In this document: piece by piece, positions 50,907 to 58,563 of the stretch | Numbering within the stretch: position 1 is the stretch's first letter | How the letters are laid out: every line of letters begins with the position of its first letter | Source of the DNA: Pseudoroseomonas cervicalis | GTDB lineage: Bacteria > Pseudomonadota > Alphaproteobacteria > Acetobacterales > Acetobacteraceae | NCBI RefSeq assembly: GCF_030818485.1 | Contig: NZ_JAUTAJ010000004.1 | Span: 1,033,001 to 1,097,000, forward strand | Length of the DNA: 64,000 nt | Reading direction: 5' to 3' | The notes under the pieces: model-generated | What the model was told of the DNA's origin: nothing | Database searches by the model: none | What the model saw: only the letters and a program-made list of their open reading frames with translations | Program-made: the position numbers and the translations under genes

Positions 50907-51748
50907 GGCTTGCCCCCGCGGTTGCGCGCCAGGCGCGGGTTCAGCGCATCCGACAGCCCCTCGCCCACCAGGTTCAGCGACAGCACGGTGAGGAAGATGG
51001 CGATGCCCGGAAACACGCTCATCCACCAGGCGATGCGGATGACGCTGCGGCCGGAGCCGATCAGGAAGCCCCAGGACATGGTGTTAGGATCGCCAAGGCC
51101 GAGGAAGGAGAGCGCGCTTTCCAGCAGGATGGCCGAGGCCACCATCAGCGAGGAGAGCACGACGATCGGCGACAGGGCGTTGGGCAGAATGTCGCCGATG
51201 ACGATCGACAGCCGCGACTTGCCCAGCACCTCGGAGGCCTGGACGAATTCGCGCGAGCGCAGCGACAGGAACTCCGCCCGCACCACCCGCGCCACCGGCG
51301 GCCAGGAGACGATGGCGATGGCGAAGACGATGGAGGCCAGCGTCGGGGTGAAGATGGCCACGATCAGGATCGCCAGCACGAAGCTCGGGATGGTCTGGAA
51401 GAATTCGGTGAAGCGCATCACCAGATCATCGGCCAGGCCGCCGAGATAGCCGGCGATGGCGCCGAGGCTGACGCCGATGGCCAGCGCCGCGACCGTCGAG
51501 ACAGCGCCCACCAGAAGAGAAACCCGCGCGCCATGCGCGATGCCGGCGGCGAGGTCGCGGCCCAGGCTGTCGGTGCCGAGCAGCATGCCCATCTCGCCCG
51601 GCGGGGCGAAGGGCATGCCCGCCATGTCCCAAGGATTGCCGGGGAAGAGCAGCGGGGCGGTGGCGGCGAGGGCCAGCACCAGCGCCAGGATGACGAGCCC
51701 CAGCACGGCGCCGCGGTTGCGCCGGTAGTTGCGCCAGAATTCCCTCAT
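50903..51748 (-). CDS. Peptide-type ABC transporter permease (DppC/OppC-like)
   Basis: 281-residue inner-membrane permease with an N-terminal OppC-type segment (RRNRGAVLGLVILALVLALA) and about six helices. LLGTDSLGRDLAAGIAHGAR is the OppC-family hallmark preceding the transport domain. The EAA-like loop is ASEVLGKSRLSIVIGDILPN, which contacts the ATPase. It overlaps its neighbours on both sides by ATGA-type junctions, so stoichiometric translation with the DppB-like permease and the ATPase is expected. The frame extends upstream inside the DppB-like gene but without meaning. Confidence 0.92.
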   Translation of the reverse strand: MREFWRNYRRNRGAVLGLVILALVLALAATAPLLFPGNPWDMAGMPFAPPGEMGMLLGTDSLGRDLAAGIAHGARVSLLVGAVSTVAALAIGVSLGAIAGYLGGLADDLVMRFTEFFQTIPSFVLAILIVAIFTPTLASIVFAIAIVSWPPVARVVRAEFLSLRSREFVQASEVLGKSRLSIVIGDILPNALSPIVVLSSLMVASAILLESALSFLGLGDPNTMSWGFLIGSGRSVIRIAWWMSVFPGIAIFLTVLSLNLVGEGLSDALNPRLARNRGGKP

Positions 51749-52731
51749 CGGGCGACCTCCACGCGCGGATCGACGATGGCGTAAAGGAGATCCGTGATCA
51801 GGTTGAACAGCACCACCATGACGCTGGTGCAGAAGAACACCCCCATCAGCACCTGGTAGTCGCGCGCCAGCAGCGCCTCGAAGGCCAGCCTGCCGATGCC
51901 CGGCCAGGCGAAGACCGTCTCCACCAGGATCGAGCCGCCGATCAGCTGCCCAGCCTGGATGCCGGCGAAGGTGATCACCGGCAGCAGCGCGTTGCGCAGG
52001 ATGTGGCGGCGCAGGATGCGCCCTTCCGGCACGCCCTTGGCGCGTGCCGTCTTGACGAAATCCTGGTCGGCCACCTCCAGCATGGTGGCGCGCGACAGCC
52101 GCGCATAGACCGCGACATAGAACAGGCCGAGCGTCAGCCCCGGCAGCACCAGATGCTTCGCCACATCCAGCACCGCGGCGACGCCATGCAGCTCGACGCC
52201 CACGGACGCCATGCCGAAGGAGGGCAGCCATTCCAGCGCCACGCTGAACAGCAGCACCAGCATCAGCCCCACCCAGAACAGCGGCGTGGCGTAGAAGGTG
52301 AGCGCCAGGATGGTGATGATGGTGTCGCCCCAGCCGCCGACGCGCCGCGCCGCCAGCGCCCCCATGGCGACGCCGGCGGTGATGGCGAGGAGGAAGGCCG
52401 CACCGGTCAGCAGCAGCGTCGCCGGCAGCCGGTCCCAGAGCAGCGTCGCGACCGCGACCTGCTGGCGGTGGCTGAAGCCGAGATCGAGCGTCAGCACGCC
52501 TTTCAGATAGAGCCAGAGCTGCACATAAAGCGGCTGGTCCAGCCCGAACTGCGCCCGCAGCTGCTCCAGGAAGCGGGCATCGGCCGCGCCCGACTGCCCG
52601 GCGATGATGCTCGCCGGGTCGCCGGGGGCGGCGTGGATCAGGAAGAAGTTGCAGACGACGATCGCCAGGATGACGATCGCCGCCTTCACCAAACGGCCCA
52701 GCAGGAAGCCGGGCAGCCGCGACAGCTCCAT
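51745..52731 (-). CDS. Peptide-type ABC transporter permease (DppB/OppB-like)
   Basis: 328-residue inner-membrane permease. The N-terminal helix (FLLGRLVKAAIVILAIVVC) is followed by LIHAAPGDPASIIAGQSG and a periplasmic domain (LRAQFGLDQPLYVQLWLYLK) characteristic of DppB. Six helices include LLLTGAAFLLAITAGVAMGA and AGQLIGGSILVETVFAWPG. The EAA loop is FVKTARAKGVPEGRILRRHI. It follows the binding-protein gene by 9 bases and overlaps the DppC-like permease. Confidence 0.92.
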   Translation of the reverse strand: MELSRLPGFLLGRLVKAAIVILAIVVCNFFLIHAAPGDPASIIAGQSGAADARFLEQLRAQFGLDQPLYVQLWLYLKGVLTLDLGFSHRQQVAVATLLWDRLPATLLLTGAAFLLAITAGVAMGALAARRVGGWGDTIITILALTFYATPLFWVGLMLVLLFSVALEWLPSFGMASVGVELHGVAAVLDVAKHLVLPGLTLGLFYVAVYARLSRATMLEVADQDFVKTARAKGVPEGRILRRHILRNALLPVITFAGIQAGQLIGGSILVETVFAWPGIGRLAFEALLARDYQVLMGVFFCTSVMVVLFNLITDLLYAIVDPRVEVAR

Positions 52732-52740
52732 GCCCCTGGA

Positions 52741-54327
52741 TCAGGCCAGGAACACGTCGTCGAAGCTGGCATGCACCCCGGCGCCGGAGGTGATGACGTT
52801 GTGCAGCTTCTTGTCATGGATGGTGGGGAAGGACATCTCCATCAGCCAGACCAGCGGCACCTCCTGCACCAGCAGCTTCTGCACGGCGCTGAACGCCTCC
52901 TGCCGCTGCTTCGGGTCGGCGGCGTCGCGCCCCTGGGTGAACAGCTCGTCCACCCGCGGATTGGCGTAGCCGGAGACGTTGGAGAACAGGATCTTCTTGA
53001 TGTTGGTCGAGACATAGCTGCGCTCGACGCCGAGCGTCGGGTCGCCATACTGGTAGAGATAGTTGATGGTGGTGTCGAATTCCCAGTTGGCGGTGCGCTG
53101 CGCCCAGCTGCCGACATCGACGCTTTCCAGCTGCAGGTCGACGCCCACCTGCCGCAGCGACTGCTTCAGGAATTCGCCGAGGCGGGTGAAGACCTCGCCA
53201 TAGGGCAGGCTGAGATGCTTGATCGAGAAGCGCACGCCCTGCGCGTTCGGCCGCAGCCCGGCCTCGTCCAGCAGCTTCCTGGCGGCGTCCAGATTGTAGG
53301 CCGGCATGCGCGCGCTGGCATCGTAGAAGCGCGTGGCGCTGGAGATCGGCCCGGTCGCCGGCTTGCCGATGCCGAACCACAGGCGCTGGGCGATGAAGTC
53401 GCGATTGATCGCATGCGCCAGCGCCTGGCGCACGCGCACATCGTCGAGCGGCTTCACCCGGTGGTTGAGCTCCACCCACATCAGCGGGCCGAAATATTCC
53501 CAGCCCGTGGTCTGCACCTCGAGATTCGGGCGGGCGCGCATCTGCGGGATGTCGAAGGGCTCGATGTCGTTCGACTGGGTCAGCTGCACCTGGCCCGATT
53601 CCAGCGCCAGGCGGCGGCTCTGGCTGTCGGGCACGACGCGGTAGATGATGGCGTCCAGATAGGGCTGGCCCGGCTTCCAGTAATCCTCGAAGCGCTCCAG
53701 CCGGATGAAATTGCCGCGCTGCCATTCGACGAATTTGAACGGCCCGGTGCCGACGGGGCGCGAGACCGCCGGCGCCTGCCGGTAATCCTGCCCGTCGAAC
53801 AGGTGCTTCGGCACGATGGCCGAGACGGTGACGTCGAACATCAGCAGGAAGGGCTCGAAGGGCGCGGAGAGCACGAACTTCGCCGTGTGCGGGTCCACCG
53901 CCACGCCCTCCTTGATGCGGGCGAAGACACCGCGCGCGCGGGGCGAGACCTCCATGTGGAACTTCATGATGGAGAAGACGACGTCCTCGGCCGTCATCGG
54001 CCGCCCGTCATGGAACTTCACGTTCTCCTGCAGGCGGAAGGTGTATTCCAGCCCGTCGGGGCTGATCTCCCAGCTCTTCGCCAGCTCGGGCATCGGGTTC
54101 AGCTTCGCGTCGTAGCGCAGCAGGCCCTGGAAGATCTTGCCGCCGACGATCAGTGTCGGCGCCTGGTTGTTGACGCCGACATGCAGCACCGGCGGCTCGG
54201 GATTGACGATGGTGGTCAGCGTGCCGCCGCGCTTCGGCTGGATGCCCTGCGCCAGCGCGTCGTCCACGCGCATGAGCAAGGGGGTAGCGGCCGCTGCAGC
54301 CAGCAGGCTGCGACGTGAAACACCCAT
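52741..54327 (-). CDS. Peptide-type ABC transporter substrate-binding protein (family 5)
   Basis: 528-residue periplasmic solute-binding protein. The N-terminus MGVSRRSLLAAAAATPLL has twin arginines before a hydrophobic stretch and ends near DALAQG, which looks like a Tat or Sec signal. The family-5 signature is LAKSWEISPDGLEYTFRLQE, NVKFHDGRPMTAEDVVFS; later blocks are VGTGPFKFVEWQRGNFI, VRQALAHAINRDFIAQ and YNLDAARKLLDEAGL. It starts the operon of transporter plus three hydrolases, and so defines the imported compound, most likely a peptide or N-modified amino acid derivative. Promoter elements in the 90-base gap to the divergent gene were not identifiable. Confidence 0.92.
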   Translation of the reverse strand: MGVSRRSLLAAAAATPLLMRVDDALAQGIQPKRGGTLTTIVNPEPPVLHVGVNNQAPTLIVGGKIFQGLLRYDAKLNPMPELAKSWEISPDGLEYTFRLQENVKFHDGRPMTAEDVVFSIMKFHMEVSPRARGVFARIKEGVAVDPHTAKFVLSAPFEPFLLMFDVTVSAIVPKHLFDGQDYRQAPAVSRPVGTGPFKFVEWQRGNFIRLERFEDYWKPGQPYLDAIIYRVVPDSQSRRLALESGQVQLTQSNDIEPFDIPQMRARPNLEVQTTGWEYFGPLMWVELNHRVKPLDDVRVRQALAHAINRDFIAQRLWFGIGKPATGPISSATRFYDASARMPAYNLDAARKLLDEAGLRPNAQGVRFSIKHLSLPYGEVFTRLGEFLKQSLRQVGVDLQLESVDVGSWAQRTANWEFDTTINYLYQYGDPTLGVERSYVSTNIKKILFSNVSGYANPRVDELFTQGRDAADPKQRQEAFSAVQKLLVQEVPLVWLMEMSFPTIHDKKLHNVITSGAGVHASFDDVFLA

Positions 54328-54417
54328 TTTCGTCTCCGATGAAACTTCCCTGGAACGAACGCTAGACCTGCCCCGGCCGGATCGACAAGAGCGCCCGTCG
54401 CGCCTAGCCTTTTTCCC

Positions 54418-55449
54418 ATGCGAGCCTTTGCCCATCCCGACCAGTCGCGGCACGCGCCGCAATTCTTCCTCCAGCGCGGCCAGGTGCGCCCGCATTTCGA
54501 GGTGCCGGCGCGCGCCGAGGCGCTGCTCGGCGCGCTGCGGGCGATGCGCCTGAGCGTCGAGGCGCCGGCGACCGTGGCGCCCGAGGCGCTGCACGCCGTG
54601 CATGATGCCGGCTATGTCCGCTTCCTGTCCGAGGCGGCGGCCGAATGGGCGAAGCTGCCGGAGAAGGGGCCGGAGGTGGTGGCCAACATGCACCCCTCGC
54701 CCGAGATGCTGGCCCAGGGCGCGACGCTGCCCAGCGCCATGGTCGGCCGCACCGGCTGGTACACCGCCGACACCGCCTGCCCGATCGGGCCGGGCAGCTG
54801 GGAATCGATCCTGGGCGCGGCGAGCTGCGCGCTGGCGGCGGCGGATGCCGCGGCCGAGGGCGGCTCGGCCTATGCGCTGGCGCGCCCGCCCGGCCACCAC
54901 GCCTATGCCGCCCGCGCCGGCGGGCATTGCTATGTCAACAACAGCGCCCTGGCCGTCGAGCGGCTGCGCCAGAAGGGCGCGTCGCGAATCGCCGTCATCG
55001 ACATCGACGCGCATCACGGCAACGGCACCCAGGGCATCTTCTGGGAGCGCGGCGATGTGCTCACCATCTCCGTGCATGGCGACCCGGCGGGCTACTACCC
55101 CTGGTATGTCGGCTATGCCGGCGAGACCGGGGCGGGCGCCGGCGAAGGCGCCAATCTGAACCTGCCGCTGCCGCAGGGCACCGCGGATTCCGCCTGGCTG
55201 GAGGCGGTGTCGCAGGCCGCCGCCCGCGCCCGGGCCTTCGGCGCCGAGGCGCTGGTGGTGCCGCTCGGCTTCGATGCCTCGGACCAGGAGCCGCTGAGCT
55301 TCCTGAAGGTCACCGCCGACGGCTTCGCCCGCGCCGCCGGGCATCTCTCGGCGCTCGGCCTGCCCACGGTGATCGTGCAGGAGGGCGGCTACAACACCGA
55401 GGTGATCGGCACGCTGCTGCAGCGCTTCATCGAAGCCTGGGGCCGCTGA
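54418..55449 (+). CDS. Histone-deacetylase-like acetylpolyamine amidohydrolase
   Basis: 343-residue zinc deacetylase of the class II HDAC/acetylpolyamine amidohydrolase family. Active-site features are His160-His161 in ARPPGHHAYAARAGGHCYV, Zn ligands Asp197 and His199 in IDIDAHHGNGTQGIFWERG, and a third Asp in VVPLGFDASDQEPLSFL. The Tyr in the C-terminal QEGGYNTEVIGTLLQRF is the transition-state Tyr. The N-terminal MRAFAHPDQSRHAPQFFLQRG is shared with AphA-type enzymes. It diverges from the transporter/hydrolase operon by only 90 bases. It could deacetylate the compound imported by that system, or a polyamine. Confidence 0.88.
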   Translation: MRAFAHPDQSRHAPQFFLQRGQVRPHFEVPARAEALLGALRAMRLSVEAPATVAPEALHAVHDAGYVRFLSEAAAEWAKLPEKGPEVVANMHPSPEMLAQGATLPSAMVGRTGWYTADTACPIGPGSWESILGAASCALAAADAAAEGGSAYALARPPGHHAYAARAGGHCYVNNSALAVERLRQKGASRIAVIDIDAHHGNGTQGIFWERGDVLTISVHGDPAGYYPWYVGYAGETGAGAGEGANLNLPLPQGTADSAWLEAVSQAAARARAFGAEALVVPLGFDASDQEPLSFLKVTADGFARAAGHLSALGLPTVIVQEGGYNTEVIGTLLQRFIEAWGR

Positions 55450-55480
55450 GCGTCTCGCCTTCCGGTTGAAGGGAGGGTCG

Positions 55481-55503
55481 TGGAACGATACGGTTTCGTT
55501 CCA
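55481..55503. promoter_or_regulatory. Perfect palindrome running into the comM start codon
   Basis: TGGAACGA (55481-55488) pairs with TCGTTCCA (55496-55503) with a 7-base centre; the last A is the first base of the ATG. It has the size and shape of a TetR-type operator. The purine-rich GGAGG (55472-55476) is too far (26 bases) for normal initiation unless this hairpin folds between. Confidence 0.5.
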
Positions 55504-57032
55504 TGACCATTGCCCGCCTCGCCAGCTTCGCCTTTGCCGGGGTCGATGCCCTGGCGGTCGAGATCCAGGTGCAGATCGCCAGCGGCCTGCCGGCCTTCAC
55601 CCTGGTCGGCCTGCCCGACAAGGCGGTGGCCGAGAGCCGGGAGCGGGTGCGGGCGGCGCTGAACGGGCTCGGCCTGTCGCTGCCGCCGAAGCGCATTCTG
55701 GTCAATCTGGCGCCGGCCGGGCTGCAGAAGGAAGGGCCGCATTTCGACCTGCCCATCGCCCTCGCCCTGCTGGCCGCCATGGACATCGTGCCGCGCGACG
55801 AGCTGGCGCAGCTGGCGGCGCTGGGCGAGCTGGCGCTGGACGGCGCCATCGGGCCCGTGGCCGGCATCCTGCCGGCGGCGCTGGCGGCGGCGAATCGCGG
55901 CCTCGGCCTGATCTGCCCGGCCGCCCAGGGGGCGGAGGCGCTCTGGGCCGGGCGGCTGGAGGTGGTGGCGGCGGAGAGCCTGCAGCAGCTGATCGCGCAT
56001 CTGACGGGGCGGCAGATCCTCTCCGCTCCGGCGCCGGCGGCGCCGGAGCGGGCGGCGATGGACAGCCAGGGCCCCTGCCTGTCCGACATCCGCGGCCAGG
56101 AAAGCGCCAAGCGGGCGCTGGAGATCGCCGCGGCCGGGCAGCACAATTTGCTGCTGGTGGGGCCGCCGGGCGCCGGCAAGTCGATGCTGGCGCAGCGCCT
56201 GCCCTCCCTGCTGCCGGAGCTGACGCCGCAGGAGGCGCTGGAGCTGAGCCTGGTGCGCAGCGTCGCCGGGCTGATCGAGGGCGGGCGCATCTCCGCCCGT
56301 CCGCCCTTCCGGGAGCCGCATCATTCGGCCAGCCAGGCGGCGCTGGTGGGTGGCGGCAGCCGCGCCCGGCCGGGCGAGATCAGCCTGGCGCATCACGGCG
56401 TGCTGTTCCTGGACGAGCTGCCGGAATTCGCCCGCCCGGCGCTGGAGGCGCTGCGCCAGCCGCTGGAATCCGGGCAATGCGTGGTCAGCCGCGCCGCGGC
56501 GCATGTCACCTATCCGGCGCGCATCCAGCTGGTGGCGGCGATGAATCCCTGCCGCTGCGGCCATCTCGGCGACAACAGCCGCGAATGCGGCCAGGCGCCG
56601 CGCTGCGGCGAGGCCTATCAGGCGCGGCTTTCCGGCCCGCTGCTGGACCGTATCGACATGACCATCGGCATGGCCCCGGTGCGCCCGGCGGAGCTGGCCC
56701 GGGCGCCGCGCGGCGAGGCCTCGGCGGAGGTGGCGGCGCGCATCCGCGCGGTGCGGGATTTCCAGAGCCGCCGCGCCGGCGGGGCAAGGCGGCGCAATGC
56801 CGATCTGCCGCTGGAAGCGCTGCTGGCCGACACGGCGCCGGAGGCGCTGTCGCTGGCCGAGCGCGCCGCCGGGCAGCTCGGCCTGTCCAACCGCGCCTTC
56901 ACCCGTTGCCTGCGCGTGGCGCGCAGCATCGCCGATCTGGCGGCATCGGAGGGGATCGGCCGCCCTCATGTGGCGGAGGCGCTGACCTATCGCCAGCGCG
57001 GCCTGCAGGAGCGGGCGGTCAGCCCCGGCTGA
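55503..57032 (+). CDS. comM: ComM/YifB Mg-chelatase-like AAA+ ATPase
   Basis: 509-residue protein of the ComM/YifB family; ComM is a helicase that drives branch migration of incoming DNA in natural transformation in other bacteria. The N-terminal ChlI-type domain (MTIARLASFAFAGVDALAVE, GLPDKAVAESRERVRAALNG) is followed by the AAA+ core with Walker A LLVGPPGAGKSMLAQRLP, Walker B GVLFLDELPEFARPALE, and a Cys-containing loop MNPCRCGHLGD. The C-terminal RAFTRCLRVARSIADLA block closes it. Full length. Whether this organism transforms is unknown. A palindrome overlaps the start. Its end overlaps the convergent membrane protein by 14 bases. Confidence 0.93.
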   Translation: MTIARLASFAFAGVDALAVEIQVQIASGLPAFTLVGLPDKAVAESRERVRAALNGLGLSLPPKRILVNLAPAGLQKEGPHFDLPIALALLAAMDIVPRDELAQLAALGELALDGAIGPVAGILPAALAAANRGLGLICPAAQGAEALWAGRLEVVAAESLQQLIAHLTGRQILSAPAPAAPERAAMDSQGPCLSDIRGQESAKRALEIAAAGQHNLLLVGPPGAGKSMLAQRLPSLLPELTPQEALELSLVRSVAGLIEGGRISARPPFREPHHSASQAALVGGGSRARPGEISLAHHGVLFLDELPEFARPALEALRQPLESGQCVVSRAAAHVTYPARIQLVAAMNPCRCGHLGDNSRECGQAPRCGEAYQARLSGPLLDRIDMTIGMAPVRPAELARAPRGEASAEVAARIRAVRDFQSRRAGGARRRNADLPLEALLADTAPEALSLAERAAGQLGLSNRAFTRCLRVARSIADLAASEGIGRPHVAEALTYRQRGLQERAVSPG

Positions 57033-57420
57033 AACTGTCCGGCCGGCGGAGATGGACACGGTGGCGCAGGCGCTGGCTGCGCCATTGCAGCCAGGGGGCG
57101 ACCGCCAGCAGCGGCAGGGTGAGCAGCACGAACAGGCCAAGCCCCGCCCCCACCACCCGCCCGCCAAAGGCGTAGCCGAGGGCGGCGGCCGACATGCTCA
57201 GCCCATTGCTGCCGGTGCCCAGCAGCCACCACAGCCGCGCCTGCTGGCGCAGCCGGTCCTGCCGCCCATCCTCCAGGCTTTCCGCCGTGTAGGCACGGCC
57301 ATCCTCCCCGACCTCGTAGAGCCGCCGGGGGTCGAGGGGGAAGAGAGGCGCTGGCCGCGTCAGCGCCGCATCGTGGTGGCGAAGCCGCGCAGCCCGGTGC
57401 CGCTGCGGCGGGCGCGCCAC
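57019..57420 (-). CDS. Small predicted membrane protein
   Basis: 134-residue product with a basic N-terminus and two hydrophobic segments near the C-terminus (SMSAAALGYAFGGRVVGAGL, LGLFVLLTLPLLAVAPWLQW). No family recognised. The GTG at 57420 overlaps the end of the upstream gene by 61 bases; initiation nearer 57363, beside the upstream stop, would give about 115 residues from LTRPAPLFPLDPRR, but needs a CTG start. It sits just downstream of another small membrane protein and converges with comM. Probable two-gene operon; function unknown. Confidence 0.5.
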   Translation of the reverse strand: MARPPQRHRAARLRHHDAALTRPAPLFPLDPRRLYEVGEDGRAYTAESLEDGRQDRLRQQARLWWLLGTGSNGLSMSAAALGYAFGGRVVGAGLGLFVLLTLPLLAVAPWLQWRSQRLRHRVHLRRPDSFSRG

Positions 57421-57659
57421 CACAGGCTGCCAAAGGCCACCAGACCGGCCACCAGCGCCACCGGCAGGGCCAGGGCGAAGAAGGCGACCGCAATGCCGGC
57501 CACGACGATGCCGGCGGCGACGATGGCCACCAGCGCGGCGACCCCGCCCAGCCGCATCAGCACGCGGTCCAGCCAGCTGGCCTTGCGCGGCGCGGGGTCG
57601 CGGAATTCGCCTTCCGGCGTCATGTCCAGAACAGGGCGGTCATAAGATCGCGGGTCCAT
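57360..57659 (-). CDS. Small two-helix membrane protein
   Basis: 99-residue protein: a soluble N-terminus (MDPRSYDRPVLDMTPEGEFR), then a long hydrophobic region (GGVAALVAIVAAGIVVAGIA, VAFFALALPVALVAGLVAFG) that probably forms a helical hairpin, and an Arg-rich C-terminal tail. No domain recognised. The ATG at 57659 is preferred over an upstream one that lacks conserved character. It diverges from the secreted protein gene at 57800 and precedes another small membrane protein. Confidence 0.6.
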   Translation of the reverse strand: MDPRSYDRPVLDMTPEGEFRDPAPRKASWLDRVLMRLGGVAALVAIVAAGIVVAGIAVAFFALALPVALVAGLVAFGSLWWRARRSGTGLRGFATTMRR

Positions 57660-57799
57660 GCAGGGCAATGTTGTCCCGTTCGCCGCGCGATTCAAGGGTG
57701 AACATCCTGTCATCTTTTGCGCCCTCGCTCCGGCCGGCGTGAAGCGGCGCCGCGCGATTCCGCCGCGCGGCGCCGGGCGCGGCATGGTAAAGCCGGCGC

Positions 57800-58108
57800 A
57801 TGGCGCGCCCTGCCCTTCCCCTGCTGCTGCTCGGCCTGACGCTGGCCGGGATGGCGGCCCCTGCCCTGGCCGAGCCGCCGCGCCGGCCCAGCGCCGCGCA
57901 GCTGGAGGCGATCCGCCGCTGGCTCTGCCCGAATGGCGGCTCGCCGGTGAAGGGCGCGCCGGGCCGCTGCGACCGCGGCATCGACCGCACCCCCTGGGAT
58001 CGCGACCTGGCGCCGGCGGCGCGCAACGCGACCACCGCCTGCCCCGAGGGCACGCGGCCGGTGCTGGCGCGCGGGCATCGCGACATCATCCGCTGCCTGC
58101 CGGTCTGA
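57800..58108 (+). CDS. Small secreted protein of unknown function
   Basis: 102-residue product with a clear signal peptide (LPLLLLGLTLAGMAAPALA, cleavage expected near AEPP) and a short mature domain with three cysteines (WLCPNGG, GRCDRG, TTACPEG) plus a final RCLP, so one or two disulfides are possible. No family recognised. It diverges from the small membrane gene pair and is followed by a GC-rich gap before a minus-strand gene. Confidence 0.6.
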   Translation: MARPALPLLLLGLTLAGMAAPALAEPPRRPSAAQLEAIRRWLCPNGGSPVKGAPGRCDRGIDRTPWDRDLAPAARNATTACPEGTRPVLARGHRDIIRCLPV

Positions 58109-58237
58109 ACCGCGCCGTCTCGGGGCTGGGCTTTTTCCGGGTGCCTGGCGGCCCCTGCGCCGCGCCGGCCCCGGGCCGGCCCCCTTGGGGCTGAATGGCC
58201 GCGGCGCCGCACCGAGGCCGGGCCGGCGGAGCCAGCC

Positions 58238-58555
58238 CTAGCGGGCCAGCAGCGCCGCCTCGGCCCGGCGCACCGCCTGCAGCGGCAGGGCGGCGCGGCC
58301 CACCACCTGGTCGCGCACCACCACCAGCCAGCGATTCTCCGCGACACTCGGGCGCAGCTCGACCACCCGCGCCTCCTCGTCCAGCGCGACGGCGTGGCGT
58401 AGATGCCAGCGGAACCAGACCGGCCCCCGAACGCGAACGACGCGGGCGATGGGATCGCCCGCGTCGTCACAACCCACCCATTCCAGCGCCCGCTGCGGAT
58501 CCGCCGCACCGGGGCCGGGGTCTTCGATGCGGCCGCGCTGCCAGCGGAGCCGCAT
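58238..58555 (-). CDS. Uncharacterised small protein downstream of fusA
   Basis: 105-residue basic protein beginning MRLRWQRGRIEDPGPGAAD, with a central beta-strand-like region (RVVRVRGPVWFRWHLRHAV, ENRWLVVVRDQVVG) and a C-terminal helix. No domain recognised. It starts 8 bases after the fusA stop on the same strand, so it is likely co-transcribed with elongation factor G. Composition and codon bias match neighbours. It may be a lineage-specific protein; the function is not inferable. Confidence 0.5.
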   Translation of the reverse strand: MRLRWQRGRIEDPGPGAADPQRALEWVGCDDAGDPIARVVRVRGPVWFRWHLRHAVALDEEARVVELRPSVAENRWLVVVRDQVVGRAALPLQAVRRAEAALLAR

Positions 58556-58563
58556 CGTCTGCC

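Noticed and set aside
54482..55500. N-terminal extension of the substrate-binding protein gene into the region opposite the HDAC-like gene
   Set aside because: The extended frame is antisense to the HDAC-like gene; a signal peptide starts at 54327.
55481..55503. SOS (LexA) box at comM
   Set aside because: The alphaproteobacterial LexA site is a direct repeat GTTC-N7-GTTC; here the arms are inverted with a different spacing.
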